Positions 8,251-17,454 of a stretch of DNA of 64,000 nucleotides are shown piece after piece. Below the pieces are notes generated by a model. The model saw only the letters and a program-made list of their open reading frames with translations. It had not been told where the DNA came from and ran no database searches. A program made the position numbers and the translations under genes. Origin of the DNA: Actinomycetospora soli (GTDB lineage: Bacteria > Actinomycetota > Actinomycetes > Mycobacteriales > Pseudonocardiaceae); NCBI RefSeq assembly GCF_021026295.1, contig NZ_JAJNDA010000002.1, forward strand, positions 124,001-188,000, in the 5' to 3' direction. Each line of letters starts with the position of its first letter. Position 1 is the stretch's first letter.

Positions 8251-9476
8251 TAGTCGGCGTAGACCATGCCGACGTCGACCTCGCTGTCCTGCGGCTTCCC
8301 GCCCACGGCGTGCGCGAGCAGCGCGGGACCGGCGGGCGCGACGTCCTGCGTCGCGAGCTCGTCGAGCGTCTCGAGCGCGGCCTGCCGGTAGCGCGCGTCG
8401 CCGGTCTGCGCCGCGAGGTCGAGCAGCCCGGAGGCGGCGACCGCCGCCGCGCTGGTGTCCCGCTCCTCGCCCGGGCGCGAGAAGTCCCACGGTGGCACGC
8501 GGGCACCGGGCGCGGTGTGCGCGAGCCACCAGTCGGCCGCCCGGCGCGCGGCGGCGAGCAGCTCCGGGTTCCCGGCCGCGCGGGCCTGCGCAGCGAATCC
8601 GTGGATCGCCCAGCCCTGCCCGCGGCTCCACGTCGAGTCCGCGTCCGCGCCCTGCCAGGTGTCGCGCCCGACCAGCGCGCCCGACGACGGGTCGAACACC
8701 GCCACGTGCGCGATGCTCCCGTCGGGCCGCATGTTCGTGGTGGACGCGGTGATCGCGTGCTGCGTGGCGAGGTCGGACCACCGCGGGTCGCCGCCCGGCA
8801 GGGCCGCCGCCCGGTCGAGCAGCGGCAGGTTCATCAGGGTGTCGACGATGACCGGGAAGCGCCACGAGCCGCGCTTGTCGTCGTCCCCGTCGGTGTCCCA
8901 GCTCTTGATGGCCTTCACCGTGGGCGAGTAGCGGGTGGCCAGCGAGCGGGCGGCGGTGACGACCTGCTCGGCCCCCTGCCCCGTCCGGTCGAGCTGTGCA
9001 CCGAAGCTGTCCTCCACGACGAAGCCGAGGTCGTGGGTGTCGGTGCGCGTGACCTGGCCGGCGATCGGCGCGGTCCAGCGCTGCGCGCGGGCGACCCAGG
9101 CCGGGTCCTGCGTCAGCGTGTGCGCGAGCCACAGCTCGCCGGGGAAGAAGCCGGAGGTCCAGTCGTCGACCGGTTTCGTGGTCCAGGTCGTGGCGCCGCC
9201 CGCCACGGACCGCGGATAGCCCTGCGCGGGATCGAGCCGGTCGGCGCTCGCGGCGAGGCGTTCGTACGCCGTCGGGAGGATGCGCCGCACGGTCTCGGGC
9301 AACCCGGCCTGGGCCGCATCGACGCTGGTCGGAGACGCCGCGGACGCCGGCGCCGACGACGGCACCGGCCCCGACCCGGCGTCGGGAACGGACCCGCACC
9401 CGGCCAGCAGCACCCCCACCAGGACCACACCTGCCACACCCGTCACACGACGAGCCTGCCCCTCCCCGACCCCCAT
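8217..9476 (-). CDS. Secreted GH88-type unsaturated glycuronyl hydrolase lipoprotein
   Basis: 419-residue protein with a lipoprotein signal peptide (hydrophobic VTGVAGVVLVGVLLAGC, lipobox LAGC) followed by a Ser/Pro/Ala-rich linker and an (alpha/alpha)6-barrel. Family GH88 landmarks: WTSGFFPGELWLAHTLT, THDLGFVVEDSFGAQ, FPVIVDTLMNLPLLDRAA (the Asp before TLMNLPLL is the catalytic acid in characterised enzymes) and STWSRGQGWAIHGFAAQ. These enzymes hydrate and cleave unsaturated uronic acids released by polysaccharide lyases. No lyase is adjacent, so the substrate source is unclear. A 14-bp inverted repeat separates it from the amine oxidase upstream. Confidence 0.85.
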   Translation of the reverse strand: MGVGEGQARRVTGVAGVVLVGVLLAGCGSVPDAGSGPVPSSAPASAASPTSVDAAQAGLPETVRRILPTAYERLAASADRLDPAQGYPRSVAGGATTWTTKPVDDWTSGFFPGELWLAHTLTQDPAWVARAQRWTAPIAGQVTRTDTHDLGFVVEDSFGAQLDRTGQGAEQVVTAARSLATRYSPTVKAIKSWDTDGDDDKRGSWRFPVIVDTLMNLPLLDRAAALPGGDPRWSDLATQHAITASTTNMRPDGSIAHVAVFDPSSGALVGRDTWQGADADSTWSRGQGWAIHGFAAQARAAGNPELLAAARRAADWWLAHTAPGARVPPWDFSRPGEERDTSAAAVAASGLLDLAAQTGDARYRQAALETLDELATQDVAPAGPALLAHAVGGKPQDSEVDVGMVYADYYLLEAVTRAS

Positions 9477-9527
9477 GCCGCGGCACCGTAGCCCGATCGA
9501 GCGATCGGCGGCAGGCCCGCCGACGCT

Positions 9528-9590
9528 CGCCGAGCGGTCCCCCGGCGCTGCGCGGAGGGGGCTCCGACCGCGCTGCGGGACCGCTCGGCG
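9528..9590 (-). terminator. Inverted repeat after the amine oxidase gene
   Basis: Perfect 14-bp arms CGCCGAGCGGTCCC (9528-9541) and GGGACCGCTCGGCG (9577-9590) begin seven bases past the amine oxidase stop, with a GC-rich loop. No U-run, so it is either an intrinsic-like terminator of the actinobacterial kind or an extragenic palindrome. Confidence 0.55.
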
Positions 9591-9596
9591 GTCGCG

Positions 9597-11561
9597 TCAG
9601 TGGCAGGCCTTCGCCTCGGAGGGGGGCAGGTCCAGCGCCGGGTTGCCGTCGAAGAAGCCGGACGGCCGGAGCATGAAGCCGATCGTCGACACCGGCATCA
9701 CCGGCCAGTCCTCCGGACGCACCACGTGGTGGGCGCCGAACGTGTACCAGACGACGACGTCGGAGCCCTCGAGCGGACGGTCGCCGTCGAGGTAGTGCGG
9801 CAGGCCCGTCCCGACCGGCGCCTGCAGCGGGTAGTCGCCCGCGGCGAAGCGCTGCGCCGGGTCGTGCGCGGTGACCCAGACCGTGTGCTCGGTGAAGCCC
9901 GACCGCGGGGCGAACAGCGCCTCCGGCGAGTACATCGGCGGCACCGTCGAGCCGGGCATCAGGGCGTACGCGGTCGGCGCGCCGGTCGGCCCGGTCTCCG
10001 TGGCGCTCTCGATCTTCCAGAACCGCGCGCGCCCGGGCGCCGTGTCGCGGGCGCCCTCGGCCTCGGAGGTGATCGGGGTCCGCGTCGTCACCCAGGCGTT
10101 CCCGTGCGGGTTGGCCGGTCCGGGCGGGGAGGGCATCGAGTCGATCTCGGTGACGGTGTTGGCCGGACCGTCGACGGTCATGTCGAGGCGCACGCAGAAG
10201 AAGTGCTGGTGGTGCGGGCCGTAGAGGCCGGGGGCGACGAGCGTCCCGTGCTCGGGCACCGAGCCGACCGGGATCGCCCCGGTGGAGATCACGCCGGTCA
10301 GCTTGACCTCGTACTCGATCATCCCGTCGTTGTAGAGGTACCAGAAGTAGCCGTACTCGTAGTTCCCGACGGTGACGATCGAGGAGATGACGAGTCGACG
10401 CCGGCGGCGGACCTCGACCTCCTCGGTGCGGAAGTCGGTGTGCTTCCACGCGATCCCGGTGTCCTCCTCGTGCATGCAGACCGCGTTCGGGATGACGACG
10501 GCGCCGCCGTCCTGGTCGTTGACGATGCCGTCGAAGTACCGGATGTGGCCGACGCAGTCGCAGCCCAGCGTGAGCGGGTTGGCGAGCCAGCCGACGCCGT
10601 ACTCGCCCTGGTCGAACACGTTCTTGAAGCGGTGCGTCGGGGCCGGGTCGCCGTAGGGCACGTACATCTCGGCGAGCGAGGCGCGGTGCAGGATCGGACG
10701 CCGGGTGCCGCGGTCGTCGTAGGAGACGTCGTGCAGGACGAGGCCCTCGCGCGGGGTGAAGCCGATCCGCAGGTGCCACTTCTGCCAGGACACGGCGTGC
10801 CCGTCGACGGTGAAGCTCGGGCCCTCGGGCTGCGTGATCTCGATGGGCCGCACGTCGTCGCGGATCGTCTCGACCCGCGGCACGTTCGCGGGGTCGTGGA
10901 TCCAGGGCTGCTCGTAGTTGGCGGGCTGCGGGGGCAGGTCGACGATCCCGTGGTCCTCCACCTCGACGACCTCGCGGAGGTCCAGGTCCACCGTGACGAC
11001 CAGCCCGTCGACCGGCCGCGCGTAGCCGTGCTCGCCGGGTGCGGAGCGCATCCAGGTCAGCGGCCGGACGATGCGGCGGGCCGTCGGGTCGTCCTCGGGG
11101 CCGGACCACGACGACGCCCACGGGTCGATCATCGCGAGGTCGAACCGCTCGATCCCGCGCCGCCGCATCGCCTCCTGCCAGCGGGGGTCGGCGCGCACGA
11201 TCTCCTCGGTCGCGAAGAACTCCTCGGCCATCACCGGGGCCTGCACGCCGGGCCGCGCGCGCCAGTCGACGACCGTGCGGTCGCTCAGCGAGACGACGGC
11301 CTCGTAGAGCATCTTCTCCGCGCGCTCGTAGAGCACGATCTCGGCCTCGCGGGGCAGTCCGGGTCGAGCTCCGCCGCGCTCCCTCTCCCAGGAGGCGAGG
11401 TCGGCCTTCGACGGCTCGTGCAGGTGCACGAACACGAACCGCGCGGTGGGCTCGAGCCCCCGGGCGTCCTTGAGGATCGCCGAGGCCGCGGACACCTCGT
11501 CGGCGGTCAGCGGCTCGAGCGGATGCGTGACGGTGGTCTGCGGTTCGTCCAGCGCGGTCAT
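9597..11561 (-). CDS. Copper amine oxidase (tyramine/histamine-oxidase type)
   Basis: 654-residue cytosolic copper/topaquinone amine oxidase, usual length for the bacterial family; it oxidises primary amines to aldehydes with H2O2 and ammonia. The self-processing tyrosine is in TVGNYEYGYFWYLYNDG; the copper histidines include the HHQHFF pair and a distal His; the catalytic-base aspartate is in the FKNVFDQGEYGVGWLANPLTLGCDCVG segment, and RPSGFFDGNPALD closes the protein as in the family. ATG at 11561 is preferred over 11639 because GGAGG lies eight bases upstream. No N-terminal signal peptide is visible. Confidence 0.93.
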   Translation of the reverse strand: MTALDEPQTTVTHPLEPLTADEVSAASAILKDARGLEPTARFVFVHLHEPSKADLASWERERGGARPGLPREAEIVLYERAEKMLYEAVVSLSDRTVVDWRARPGVQAPVMAEEFFATEEIVRADPRWQEAMRRRGIERFDLAMIDPWASSWSGPEDDPTARRIVRPLTWMRSAPGEHGYARPVDGLVVTVDLDLREVVEVEDHGIVDLPPQPANYEQPWIHDPANVPRVETIRDDVRPIEITQPEGPSFTVDGHAVSWQKWHLRIGFTPREGLVLHDVSYDDRGTRRPILHRASLAEMYVPYGDPAPTHRFKNVFDQGEYGVGWLANPLTLGCDCVGHIRYFDGIVNDQDGGAVVIPNAVCMHEEDTGIAWKHTDFRTEEVEVRRRRRLVISSIVTVGNYEYGYFWYLYNDGMIEYEVKLTGVISTGAIPVGSVPEHGTLVAPGLYGPHHQHFFCVRLDMTVDGPANTVTEIDSMPSPPGPANPHGNAWVTTRTPITSEAEGARDTAPGRARFWKIESATETGPTGAPTAYALMPGSTVPPMYSPEALFAPRSGFTEHTVWVTAHDPAQRFAAGDYPLQAPVGTGLPHYLDGDRPLEGSDVVVWYTFGAHHVVRPEDWPVMPVSTIGFMLRPSGFFDGNPALDLPPSEAKACH

Positions 11562-11621
11562 CGGGCGACCTCCTGCGTGTCGAGCGGCACGGGCGAAATG
11601 TCCGAGTCCCGCGTACACGGC

Positions 11622-11655
11622 CGGAGGGCGGGGCCGCAAGGCCCGGGGCCTCCCG
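11622..11655 (-). terminator. GCAA-loop hairpin after the DUF4326 gene
   Basis: GGGGCC-GCAA-GGCCCG hairpin flanked by imperfect GGAGG/CCTCC pairing lies a few bases past the DUF4326 stop on the minus strand; it also sits upstream of the amine oxidase. Confidence 0.5.
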
Positions 11656-11663
11656 AGGCGGAC

Positions 11664-11975
11664 CTACGGATCCTCGCCGGCCGCGACGCGCAGCAGCACG
11701 TCGGCGTGGCACGCCTCGTCGAGGCCGCACCAGCAGGCCAGGTCGTGGCCCGCCAGCTCCGCGCGGGCCTGCTCGACGAGCTCCGGGTGCTCGGTGAGCC
11801 AGCGCCGGTAGAGCGCGATCATCAGGTCGCGGTCGAGCGTGACCCGCTCGCCGCCCACCTCGACGGTCTCGCCGAGCTTGAACGGGTTCCCCCACGCCGA
11901 CGGGCGCGCGACCGTGATGACGTCGTCCGGCTTGCGCCAGCCCTTGGCGCGGCTCAGCTTGACGCGGTCCGGCAC
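11664..11975 (-). CDS. DUF4326 domain protein
   Basis: 103-residue protein of the DUF4326 family, recognised by the core VARPSAWGNPFKLGE near residues 21-35, the YRRWLTEHPEL helix, ELAGHDLACWCGLDEACHADVLL and the conserved cysteine pair in CWCG. The family is frequent on phages, plasmids and actinobacterial chromosomes and its function is unknown. GTG at 11975 overlaps the upstream aminotransferase-fold gene by 22 bp, so the two are probably co-expressed. Confidence 0.85.
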   Translation of the reverse strand: MPDRVKLSRAKGWRKPDDVITVARPSAWGNPFKLGETVEVGGERVTLDRDLMIALYRRWLTEHPELVEQARAELAGHDLACWCGLDEACHADVLLRVAAGEDP

Positions 11976-13162
11976 GCGGCCCCCAGTCCCTCGAGGAGTC
12001 GGTCGACGTCGTCGTCGGAGGAGTAGGGCGCGAGCCCGATCCGCAGCCCGCCCGCGTCGCCGAGGCCGAGCCGCCGGGCCGGTTCGAGCGCGTAAAACGA
12101 CCCGCTCGGCGCGAACACGCCCCGGTCGGCGAGCAGCGCCGACGCCTGCCGGTCGCCGCCCGGGACGCGGACGAGCAGCGTCGGCGTGCGGTGCCGCGCC
12201 CGGCTGAGCACCTCGACGGGCAACCCCGCGAGGCCCTCCTCGATCCGCCGCCGCAGCCGGTCCTCGTGCGCGTCCACCGCCGCCATCCCGACGACGAGGC
12301 GGTCCCGGCGGGTGCCCGCCCCACCCCCGAGGGAGGCCAGCACGTCGACCGCGGCCGTGGTGCCGGCGAGCAGCTCGTAGGGCAGCGTCCCGAGCTCGAG
12401 GCGCTCCGGCACGGCGTCGGTGGACGGCAGCAGCTTGTCCGGGCGCAGCGTCTCGAGGAACGCCGGGTCGGCCGCCAGCACCCCGCAGTGCGGGCCGAGG
12501 AACTTGTAGGGCGAGCACAGGAAGACGTCGGCGCCGATCTCCGCGACGTCGATCGACGCGTGGGCGGTCAGGTGCACGCCGTCCACCACGAACAGTGCGC
12601 CCGCCGCATGCACCCGCGCGGCGATCGCCGGGAGGTCCGGGCGGGTGCCGACGAGGTTCGACGCGCCGGTGACGGCGACGAGGCGTGTCCGGTCGGACAG
12701 GACCGTGGCCACGTCGTCGAGCTCGCAGGTGGCCGGGTCGAGGTCCAGCCACCGCACCGTCGCTCCGGCCCGCCCGGCCGCGATCACCCACGGTCGGACG
12801 TTCGCGTCGTGGTCGAGGCGGGTCACCACGACCTCGTCGCCCGGGCCCCAGCCGACGGCCAGGGTGCGGGCCAGCGACATGGTCAGCTCGGTCATCGAGC
12901 GACCGAAGACGATGCCGCCCGGGTCCGCGGCGAGGAGGTCGGCCATCGCCTGCCGCGCGGTCAGGACGACGAGCTCGGCGTTCCGGGCCGCGGCGTAGCC
13001 CGTGCCCCGGTTCGCGATCGGGGCGGTCAACGTGTCCGCGACCGCCCGCGCCACCTCGACCGGCACCTGCGAGCCGCCCGGCCCGTCGAAGTGCGCGTAG
13101 CCCGCGCCGAGGGCCGGGAACCGGGCGCGCAGGGCGTCGACGTCGTACGTGGGAGCCGGCAC
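11954..13162 (-). CDS. Cysteine-desulfurase-like PLP enzyme
   Basis: 402-residue fold-type I PLP enzyme of the cysteine desulfurase-like family (class V aminotransferase; TIGR01976-type). The PLP lysine is in DVFLCSPYKFLGPHCGVLA, the cofactor aspartate-histidine in LFVVDGVHLTAH, and the N-terminus carries YAHFDGPGGSQVP. Members are not demonstrated Fe-S assembly desulfurases, and no active-site cysteine loop is evident, so the reaction is unassigned. GTG at 13162 is preferred; a longer ORF reaches back to 13258 but that stretch looks non-coding. Confidence 0.83.
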   Translation of the reverse strand: MPAPTYDVDALRARFPALGAGYAHFDGPGGSQVPVEVARAVADTLTAPIANRGTGYAAARNAELVVLTARQAMADLLAADPGGIVFGRSMTELTMSLARTLAVGWGPGDEVVVTRLDHDANVRPWVIAAGRAGATVRWLDLDPATCELDDVATVLSDRTRLVAVTGASNLVGTRPDLPAIAARVHAAGALFVVDGVHLTAHASIDVAEIGADVFLCSPYKFLGPHCGVLAADPAFLETLRPDKLLPSTDAVPERLELGTLPYELLAGTTAAVDVLASLGGGAGTRRDRLVVGMAAVDAHEDRLRRRIEEGLAGLPVEVLSRARHRTPTLLVRVPGGDRQASALLADRGVFAPSGSFYALEPARRLGLGDAGGLRIGLAPYSSDDDVDRLLEGLGAACRTASS

Positions 13163-13308
13163 GCCGTCATCCTCGCGCGGGCGGCCCGCCGGGCGCTCAC
13201 CCGATCCGGGGACCCCCGGGTTTCGAGGTAACGAATCATGACCACCCCGCGGATACACGTGCGACGAACGGCGCGAAGGTCGCGTCGAGCGGGAGCGGGG
13301 TGGTCGAC

Positions 13309-13479
13309 ATGGACGAGCGGCACGCGGGACAGACCCGGCCGGTCACGCAGCGCGCCCTCGCCGCCGTCCCCACGGAGGGCGAGCGCCCCCGCCCGCGCTG
13401 GCGCGAGGCCGTCGGCGCCGCCGTGCTGCTGTCGGTCGTCGACACGGTCCGCGAGCAGGAGAGCGCGGCCAGCGCGTAG
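13309..13479 (+). CDS. Possible small protein upstream of an MFS gene
   Basis: 56-codon ORF beginning MDERHAGQTRPVTQRALA and containing a hydrophobic patch WREAVGAAVLLSVVDTV. G/C-biased third positions and its place immediately before the MFS gene make it plausible, but the ribosome site is weak and no family is recognised. It could be a short regulatory or small membrane-associated peptide, or chance. Confidence 0.35.
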   Translation: MDERHAGQTRPVTQRALAAVPTEGERPRPRWREAVGAAVLLSVVDTVREQESAASA

Positions 13480-13529
13480 CGCTGATCGGTAGCGGGAACA
13501 ACCACCTCCGTCCGACCCGACGGAGGTCC

Positions 13530-14738
13530 ATCATCAGCACGACGTCCGAGACCGGCACGAGCCGCGGCCTGCGGGGCCCGGCCGCCGCCGTCGTCGTCGC
13601 CCTCGCCTTCCTCGTCACCATGCTCGGCGCGACGCTGCCGACCCCGCTCTACCCGCTCTACGAACGCGAGCTCGGGTTCGGCCAGGTCGTGGTGACGCTG
13701 ATCTTCGCCGTCTACGCCGTGGGCGTCGCGGCCGCGCTGGTCTTCTTCGGCCGCCTCTCCGACCAGCTCGGACGCCGGGCGGTGCTCCTGCCCGGCCTCG
13801 CGCTCGCCGCCGTGTCGAGCGCGGTCTTCCTCATCCCGGACAGCCTCACCGCGCTGTTCGTCGGCCGCGTCCTGTCCGGCCTGTCCGCCGGCATCTTCAC
13901 CGCGACGGCCACCGCCACCCTGGTCGACCTCGCCCCCGAGGGACGGCAGGCCCGCTACAGCCTCGTGGCCGCCTGCGTGAACATGCTCGGCCTCGGGCTC
14001 GGTCCGGTGCTCGCCGGGGCGCTCGCCCAGTACGCGCCGCTTCCGCTGTTCCTGCCCTACGCCGTGCACATCGTGCTGGTGCTGCTCGTCGCGATCGGCG
14101 CCTACCTCGTCGCGGAACCGCTGGACACGACCGGGCGGACGGTCTCGTTCGCGCCCCAGAAGCTCGGCGTGCCCGCGGAGGTGCGCGGCGTCTTCGTCGG
14201 CGCCGCGATCGCGGGGTTCGCCGGGTTCGCCGTCCTGGGCCTGTTCACCGCGGTCTCGCCGGCGTTCCTCACGCAGGTCCTCCGCATCGAGAACCACTTC
14301 GTCAGCGGCCTCGTGGTGTTCACGCTGCTCGGCTTCTCCACGCTCGGCCAGATCGCCTCGTCCCGGCTCGCGCTGCGCCCGGCGCTGCTGACCGGCTGCG
14401 TCGGCCTCGTCGTCGGAATCCTCGTCGTGGGCCTGTCGATCGCGGTGGCGTCGCTGGGGGTGCTGCTCCTGGGCGCGGCGGTCGCCGGCGTCGGCCAGGG
14501 CATGTCGTTCCGCGCGGGCCTCGGCGCGGTCAACGCGGGCAGCCCGCCCGAGCGGCGCAGCGAGGTGGCGTCGAGCTTCTTCCTCGTGCTCTACGTCGCG
14601 ATCTCCCTGCCGGTGATCGGCGAGGGCATCCTCTCGGCGGCCATCGGGCTCGTGACGGCGGGTGTCATCTTCTCCGTGGTCGTGGCTGTCCTGGCTGCGA
14701 TCGCCTTCGCCGCCCTGCTGCGCGTGCGGATGACCTGA
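13530..14738 (+). CDS. MFS transporter with an apparent ATC start
   Basis: About 402-residue 12-helix MFS drug-transporter-like protein. Helix 1 runs AAAVVVALAFLVTMLGATLP, followed by TPLYPLYERELGFG, the DQLGRR loop motif A and RVLSGLSAGIFTATATATLVDL. The first in-frame ATG (13620) lies in the middle of helix 1, and no ATG, GTG or TTG exists in frame between the stop-free upstream region and that point. A strong GGAGG at 13522-13526 stands 3-6 bases before ATC-ATC (13530/13533), so translation likely begins at an ATC codon, or the sequence carries an error there. Convergent with the next gene, 4 bp apart. Confidence 0.75.
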   Translation: MISTTSETGTSRGLRGPAAAVVVALAFLVTMLGATLPTPLYPLYERELGFGQVVVTLIFAVYAVGVAAALVFFGRLSDQLGRRAVLLPGLALAAVSSAVFLIPDSLTALFVGRVLSGLSAGIFTATATATLVDLAPEGRQARYSLVAACVNMLGLGLGPVLAGALAQYAPLPLFLPYAVHIVLVLLVAIGAYLVAEPLDTTGRTVSFAPQKLGVPAEVRGVFVGAAIAGFAGFAVLGLFTAVSPAFLTQVLRIENHFVSGLVVFTLLGFSTLGQIASSRLALRPALLTGCVGLVVGILVVGLSIAVASLGVLLLGAAVAGVGQGMSFRAGLGAVNAGSPPERRSEVASSFFLVLYVAISLPVIGEGILSAAIGLVTAGVIFSVVVAVLAAIAFAALLRVRMT

Positions 14739-14742
14739 GCGT

Positions 14743-15396
14743 TCACGCGGCCGCGAGGACGCGTTCCGCGGTCGGACCGTCGCAGACGACCCGTCCGCGG
14801 AGCTCGCCGACGCTGCGCCGGGCGGACAGGGCGAGCAGCAGCGCCACGGCGTCCGCCTCGAGGACCTCGGACGGCCGGCGACCCGTCGTCGGGAACGAGC
14901 GGTCGATGACCGTCGGCCCGGCCGGACCCGACCGCACCACCACCCGCAGCGCCGCGGCCCGCGGCTCCGGGGTCCGCGCGAGCAGCCAGGGGATCCGCCC
15001 GACGACGAGCCGGCACGCCTGCACCGCGGCGGGGCCCGCCTCGTCGGCGTCGAGCTCGCGGTCGAGCGCGGCGAGCAGGTCGTGGGTGTGCAGGCACATG
15101 TCGAGGCACTGCGCGGCGAGCTCCTCGCCGTGCGGCGCGGCGTGGGTGAGCTGGTGGCCGGCGCGCGCGTGCGCCGTCGCGAGCGCCTCGCGCAGCCGGT
15201 CCGGGCCGAGGTAGTGCACGCCGCCGAGATGGACCACGAGGTCCGCCACGTCGGTGCCCCCGGAGTCGAGCGCGGCGCAGGCGCGGGCCCGGTCCGTGCG
15301 GGCCAGCGGGCGGTCCCAGTCCGCCGGGCCCAGGCCGTCGACGGTGTCCTCGGTGGTGTCCCAGAGCTCGAGCAGTGCCCGGGTCGCGTCGTCCAT
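14743..15396 (-). CDS. Mycothiol-dependent maleylpyruvate isomerase family protein
   Basis: 217-residue protein of the TIGR03083/MDMPI-N DinB-like four-helix family. The first ~130 residues hold the helical bundle with the typical [22 protein letters not shown] segment (here [11 protein letters not shown]) and the histidine-containing [15 protein letters not shown] helix; the C-terminal domain is a sterol-carrier-like beta sheet ([33 protein letters not shown]). Many members use mycothiol as cofactor; substrate unknown. ATG at 15396 has a GGGGGCG-type site. MshD later in the window shows that mycothiol is available. Confidence 0.75.
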   Translation of the reverse strand: MDDATRALLELWDTTEDTVDGLGPADWDRPLARTDRARACAALDSGGTDVADLVVHLGGVHYLGPDRLREALATAHARAGHQLTHAAPHGEELAAQCLDMCLHTHDLLAALDRELDADEAGPAAVQACRLVVGRIPWLLARTPEPRAAALRVVVRSGPAGPTVIDRSFPTTGRRPSEVLEADAVALLLALSARRSVGELRGRVVCDGPTAERVLAAA

Positions 15397-15543
15397 GGTC
15401 GCCCCCTGCCGGTCCGCGAGGACCCACCGTAAGTGACCTGGGCCACACCGGACAACGACCGGCCGCGCGCAACCGGAGCGCGCCTTGCCCCGTGGCCGCG
15501 GGGCGTGCTGTGGTCGGGGGCCCCGCCGACGAAGGAGTCCCGC

Positions 15544-16764
15544 GTGCCCGTGCGACGCCAGCTCCCCCGCTACCGCGACCTCAAGCCGCTGCTGCGGGTC
15601 CGACCCCCGCGGCTGGACCCGACCCGGCGCCGGCTGGAGTCCTCGTTCACCGTCGCGGATCTGCGCGAGGCGGCCCGCAAGCGGGCGCCGCGCGCGGTGT
15701 TCGACTACGTCGACGGGGCCGCCGAGCAGGAGATCGGGCTGCGCCGCGCACGGGACGCGTTCTCCCGGGTCGAGTTCTCGCCGCGGGTGCTGCGCGACGT
15801 CGGGTCCATCGACACCTCGACGACGATCCTCGGCGCGTCCGCGTCGATGCCCGTGATCCTGGGCCCGACCGGCTTCACGCGCATGGCCCACCACGACGGC
15901 GAGCGGGCGGTGGTCCGCGCCGCGGAGTCCGCCGGCGTGCCCTACGCGCTCTCCACCATGGGCACCACGTCGATCGAGGAGTTCCGCGACGAGGCGCCGC
16001 TCGCCCGGCACTGGTTCCAGCTCTACCTGTGGCGCGACCGCGACGCGTCGGGCGAGCTCGTCGAGCGGGCCCGCAAGGCCGGGTTCGACACGCTGGTCCT
16101 CACCGTCGACACCCCGGTGCCCGGCGCGCGGCTCCGCGACAACCACAACGGCCTGACGATCCCGCCGTCGCTCACCGCGAGGACCCTGGTCGACATGGCG
16201 CGGCACCCCGCGTGGTGGGCGAACCTACTGACCAGCGAGCCCCTGACGTTCGCCTCGCTGAACTCCTGGAACGGCACCGTCGCGGACATCGTCACGCACA
16301 TGTTCGACCCGACCGCCGTCGCGAAGGACGTCACGTGGCTGCGCGAGCAGTGGCCCGGGCACCTCGTCGTCAAGGGCATCCAGCACGTCGACGACGCGAA
16401 GGCCGTCGTGGACCTCGGCGCCGACGGGATCGTCGTGTCCAACCACGGCGGCCGCCAGCTCGACCGGGCCCCGGTCCCGCTGGAGATCCTCCCCGACGTC
16501 GTCGCCGCCGTCGGCGACCGCACGAGCGTCTTCCTCGACACCGGCGTGCTGACCGGCGCCGACGTCGTCGCCGCCAAGGCGTTCGGCGCGCAGGCCGTGG
16601 TCCTCGGCCGCGCCTACATGTACGGCCTGATGGCCGGCGGCGAGGCGGGCGTGACGCGGATGCTCGACATCGTGCGCGCCGAGATGACGCGCACCCTCGC
16701 GCTCATGGGCGTGGAGCGGATGGACGACCTCGACCCGTCGCGGGTGCGGCTGCGGCCCGCCTGA
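15544..16764 (+). CDS. FMN-dependent 2-hydroxyacid oxidase/dehydrogenase
   Basis: 406-residue protein of the lactate/glycolate oxidase family, which oxidises L-2-hydroxyacids with FMN. Landmarks: [78 protein letters not shown], and the catalytic histidine-arginine in [11 protein letters not shown]. The phosphate-binding loop usually reads D-(S/G)-G-(I/V)-R-x-G-x-D; here it is [18 protein letters not shown], lacking the arginine. It may be an LldD-like lactate dehydrogenase; the precise substrate is unknown. GTG at 15544 follows AAGGAG. Confidence 0.86.
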   Translation: MPVRRQLPRYRDLKPLLRVRPPRLDPTRRRLESSFTVADLREAARKRAPRAVFDYVDGAAEQEIGLRRARDAFSRVEFSPRVLRDVGSIDTSTTILGASASMPVILGPTGFTRMAHHDGERAVVRAAESAGVPYALSTMGTTSIEEFRDEAPLARHWFQLYLWRDRDASGELVERARKAGFDTLVLTVDTPVPGARLRDNHNGLTIPPSLTARTLVDMARHPAWWANLLTSEPLTFASLNSWNGTVADIVTHMFDPTAVAKDVTWLREQWPGHLVVKGIQHVDDAKAVVDLGADGIVVSNHGGRQLDRAPVPLEILPDVVAAVGDRTSVFLDTGVLTGADVVAAKAFGAQAVVLGRAYMYGLMAGGEAGVTRMLDIVRAEMTRTLALMGVERMDDLDPSRVRLRPA

Positions 16765-16772
16765 GCCGGTCG

Positions 16773-17444
16773 GTGATCGACGACGGGGTGGGCGCCGACG
16801 TGTGGGTCGTGGCCGGGGCGCCGGGTGCGGGGAAGTCGACCGTGGCCGCCCGCCTGGCCCGCCGTCTCGACCCGCACCCGGCGCTGCTCGACAAGGACAC
16901 GGTCTACGGCGGCTTCGTGGGCGCGACCCTCGCCGCTGCCGGTCGGCCCGACGGCGAGCGCGAGGGCCCCTGGTACGACGAGCACGTCAAGGTGCACGAG
17001 TACGGCGGCCTCACCGCCGCCGCCCGGGAGATCCGCGCGCACGGGTGTCCGGTGCTGCTCGTAGCTCCCTTCACCGGGCCGGTCCGGGACCCGGCACGGT
17101 GGTCGGCGTGGGTCGGGGAGCTGGGCGGGCCGCGCGTGCAGCTGGTGTGGGTGCGGATCGACCCGGCGACGTTGCGGCGACGGATCGAGGTGCGCGGTCG
17201 ACCTCAGGACGCCGGGAAGCTCGCGGCGTGGGACGCGTTCGTCGCCCGCATGCGCCCGGACGTGCCGCCGCCGGTGCCGCACCTCGTCGTGGACACGGCC
17301 GGCGACGGCGTCGAGGGCATCGACGAGCAGCTCCGCCAGGCAGTTGATCACGCCGAGCGCGACACCTCGCGCCGCCGTGCTCGACGAGAAGCAGCCGGCC
17401 GGCGCGACCTCCGACGGACGCCGGGGCGCGCGGGTCGGCCCTAG
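16773..17444 (+). CDS. P-loop kinase-like ATPase
   Basis: 223-residue zeta-toxin/AAA-type P-loop protein. [21 protein letters not shown] near residue 12 is a Walker [12 protein letters not shown] holds the Asp that often binds the acceptor in small-molecule or nucleotide kinases; [21 protein letters not shown] is the base-binding/lid region; HLVVDTAG a late strand. The very C-terminal ~35 residues are basic and low-complexity and may be unstructured. Substrate unknown. Several in-frame GTG starts exist (16773, 16788, 16800). It lies 8 bp after the hydroxyacid oxidase stop, so they are probably one operon. Confidence 0.72.
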   Translation: MIDDGVGADVWVVAGAPGAGKSTVAARLARRLDPHPALLDKDTVYGGFVGATLAAAGRPDGEREGPWYDEHVKVHEYGGLTAAAREIRAHGCPVLLVAPFTGPVRDPARWSAWVGELGGPRVQLVWVRIDPATLRRRIEVRGRPQDAGKLAAWDAFVARMRPDVPPPVPHLVVDTAGDGVEGIDEQLRQAVDHAERDTSRRRARREAAGRRDLRRTPGRAGRP

Positions 17445-17454
17445 CGTGTGCGGC

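Noticed and set aside
6895..12324. 1809-codon minus-strand ORF
   Set aside because: An accidental open frame in high-GC DNA; only its last 288 codons are the real NmrA-like gene.
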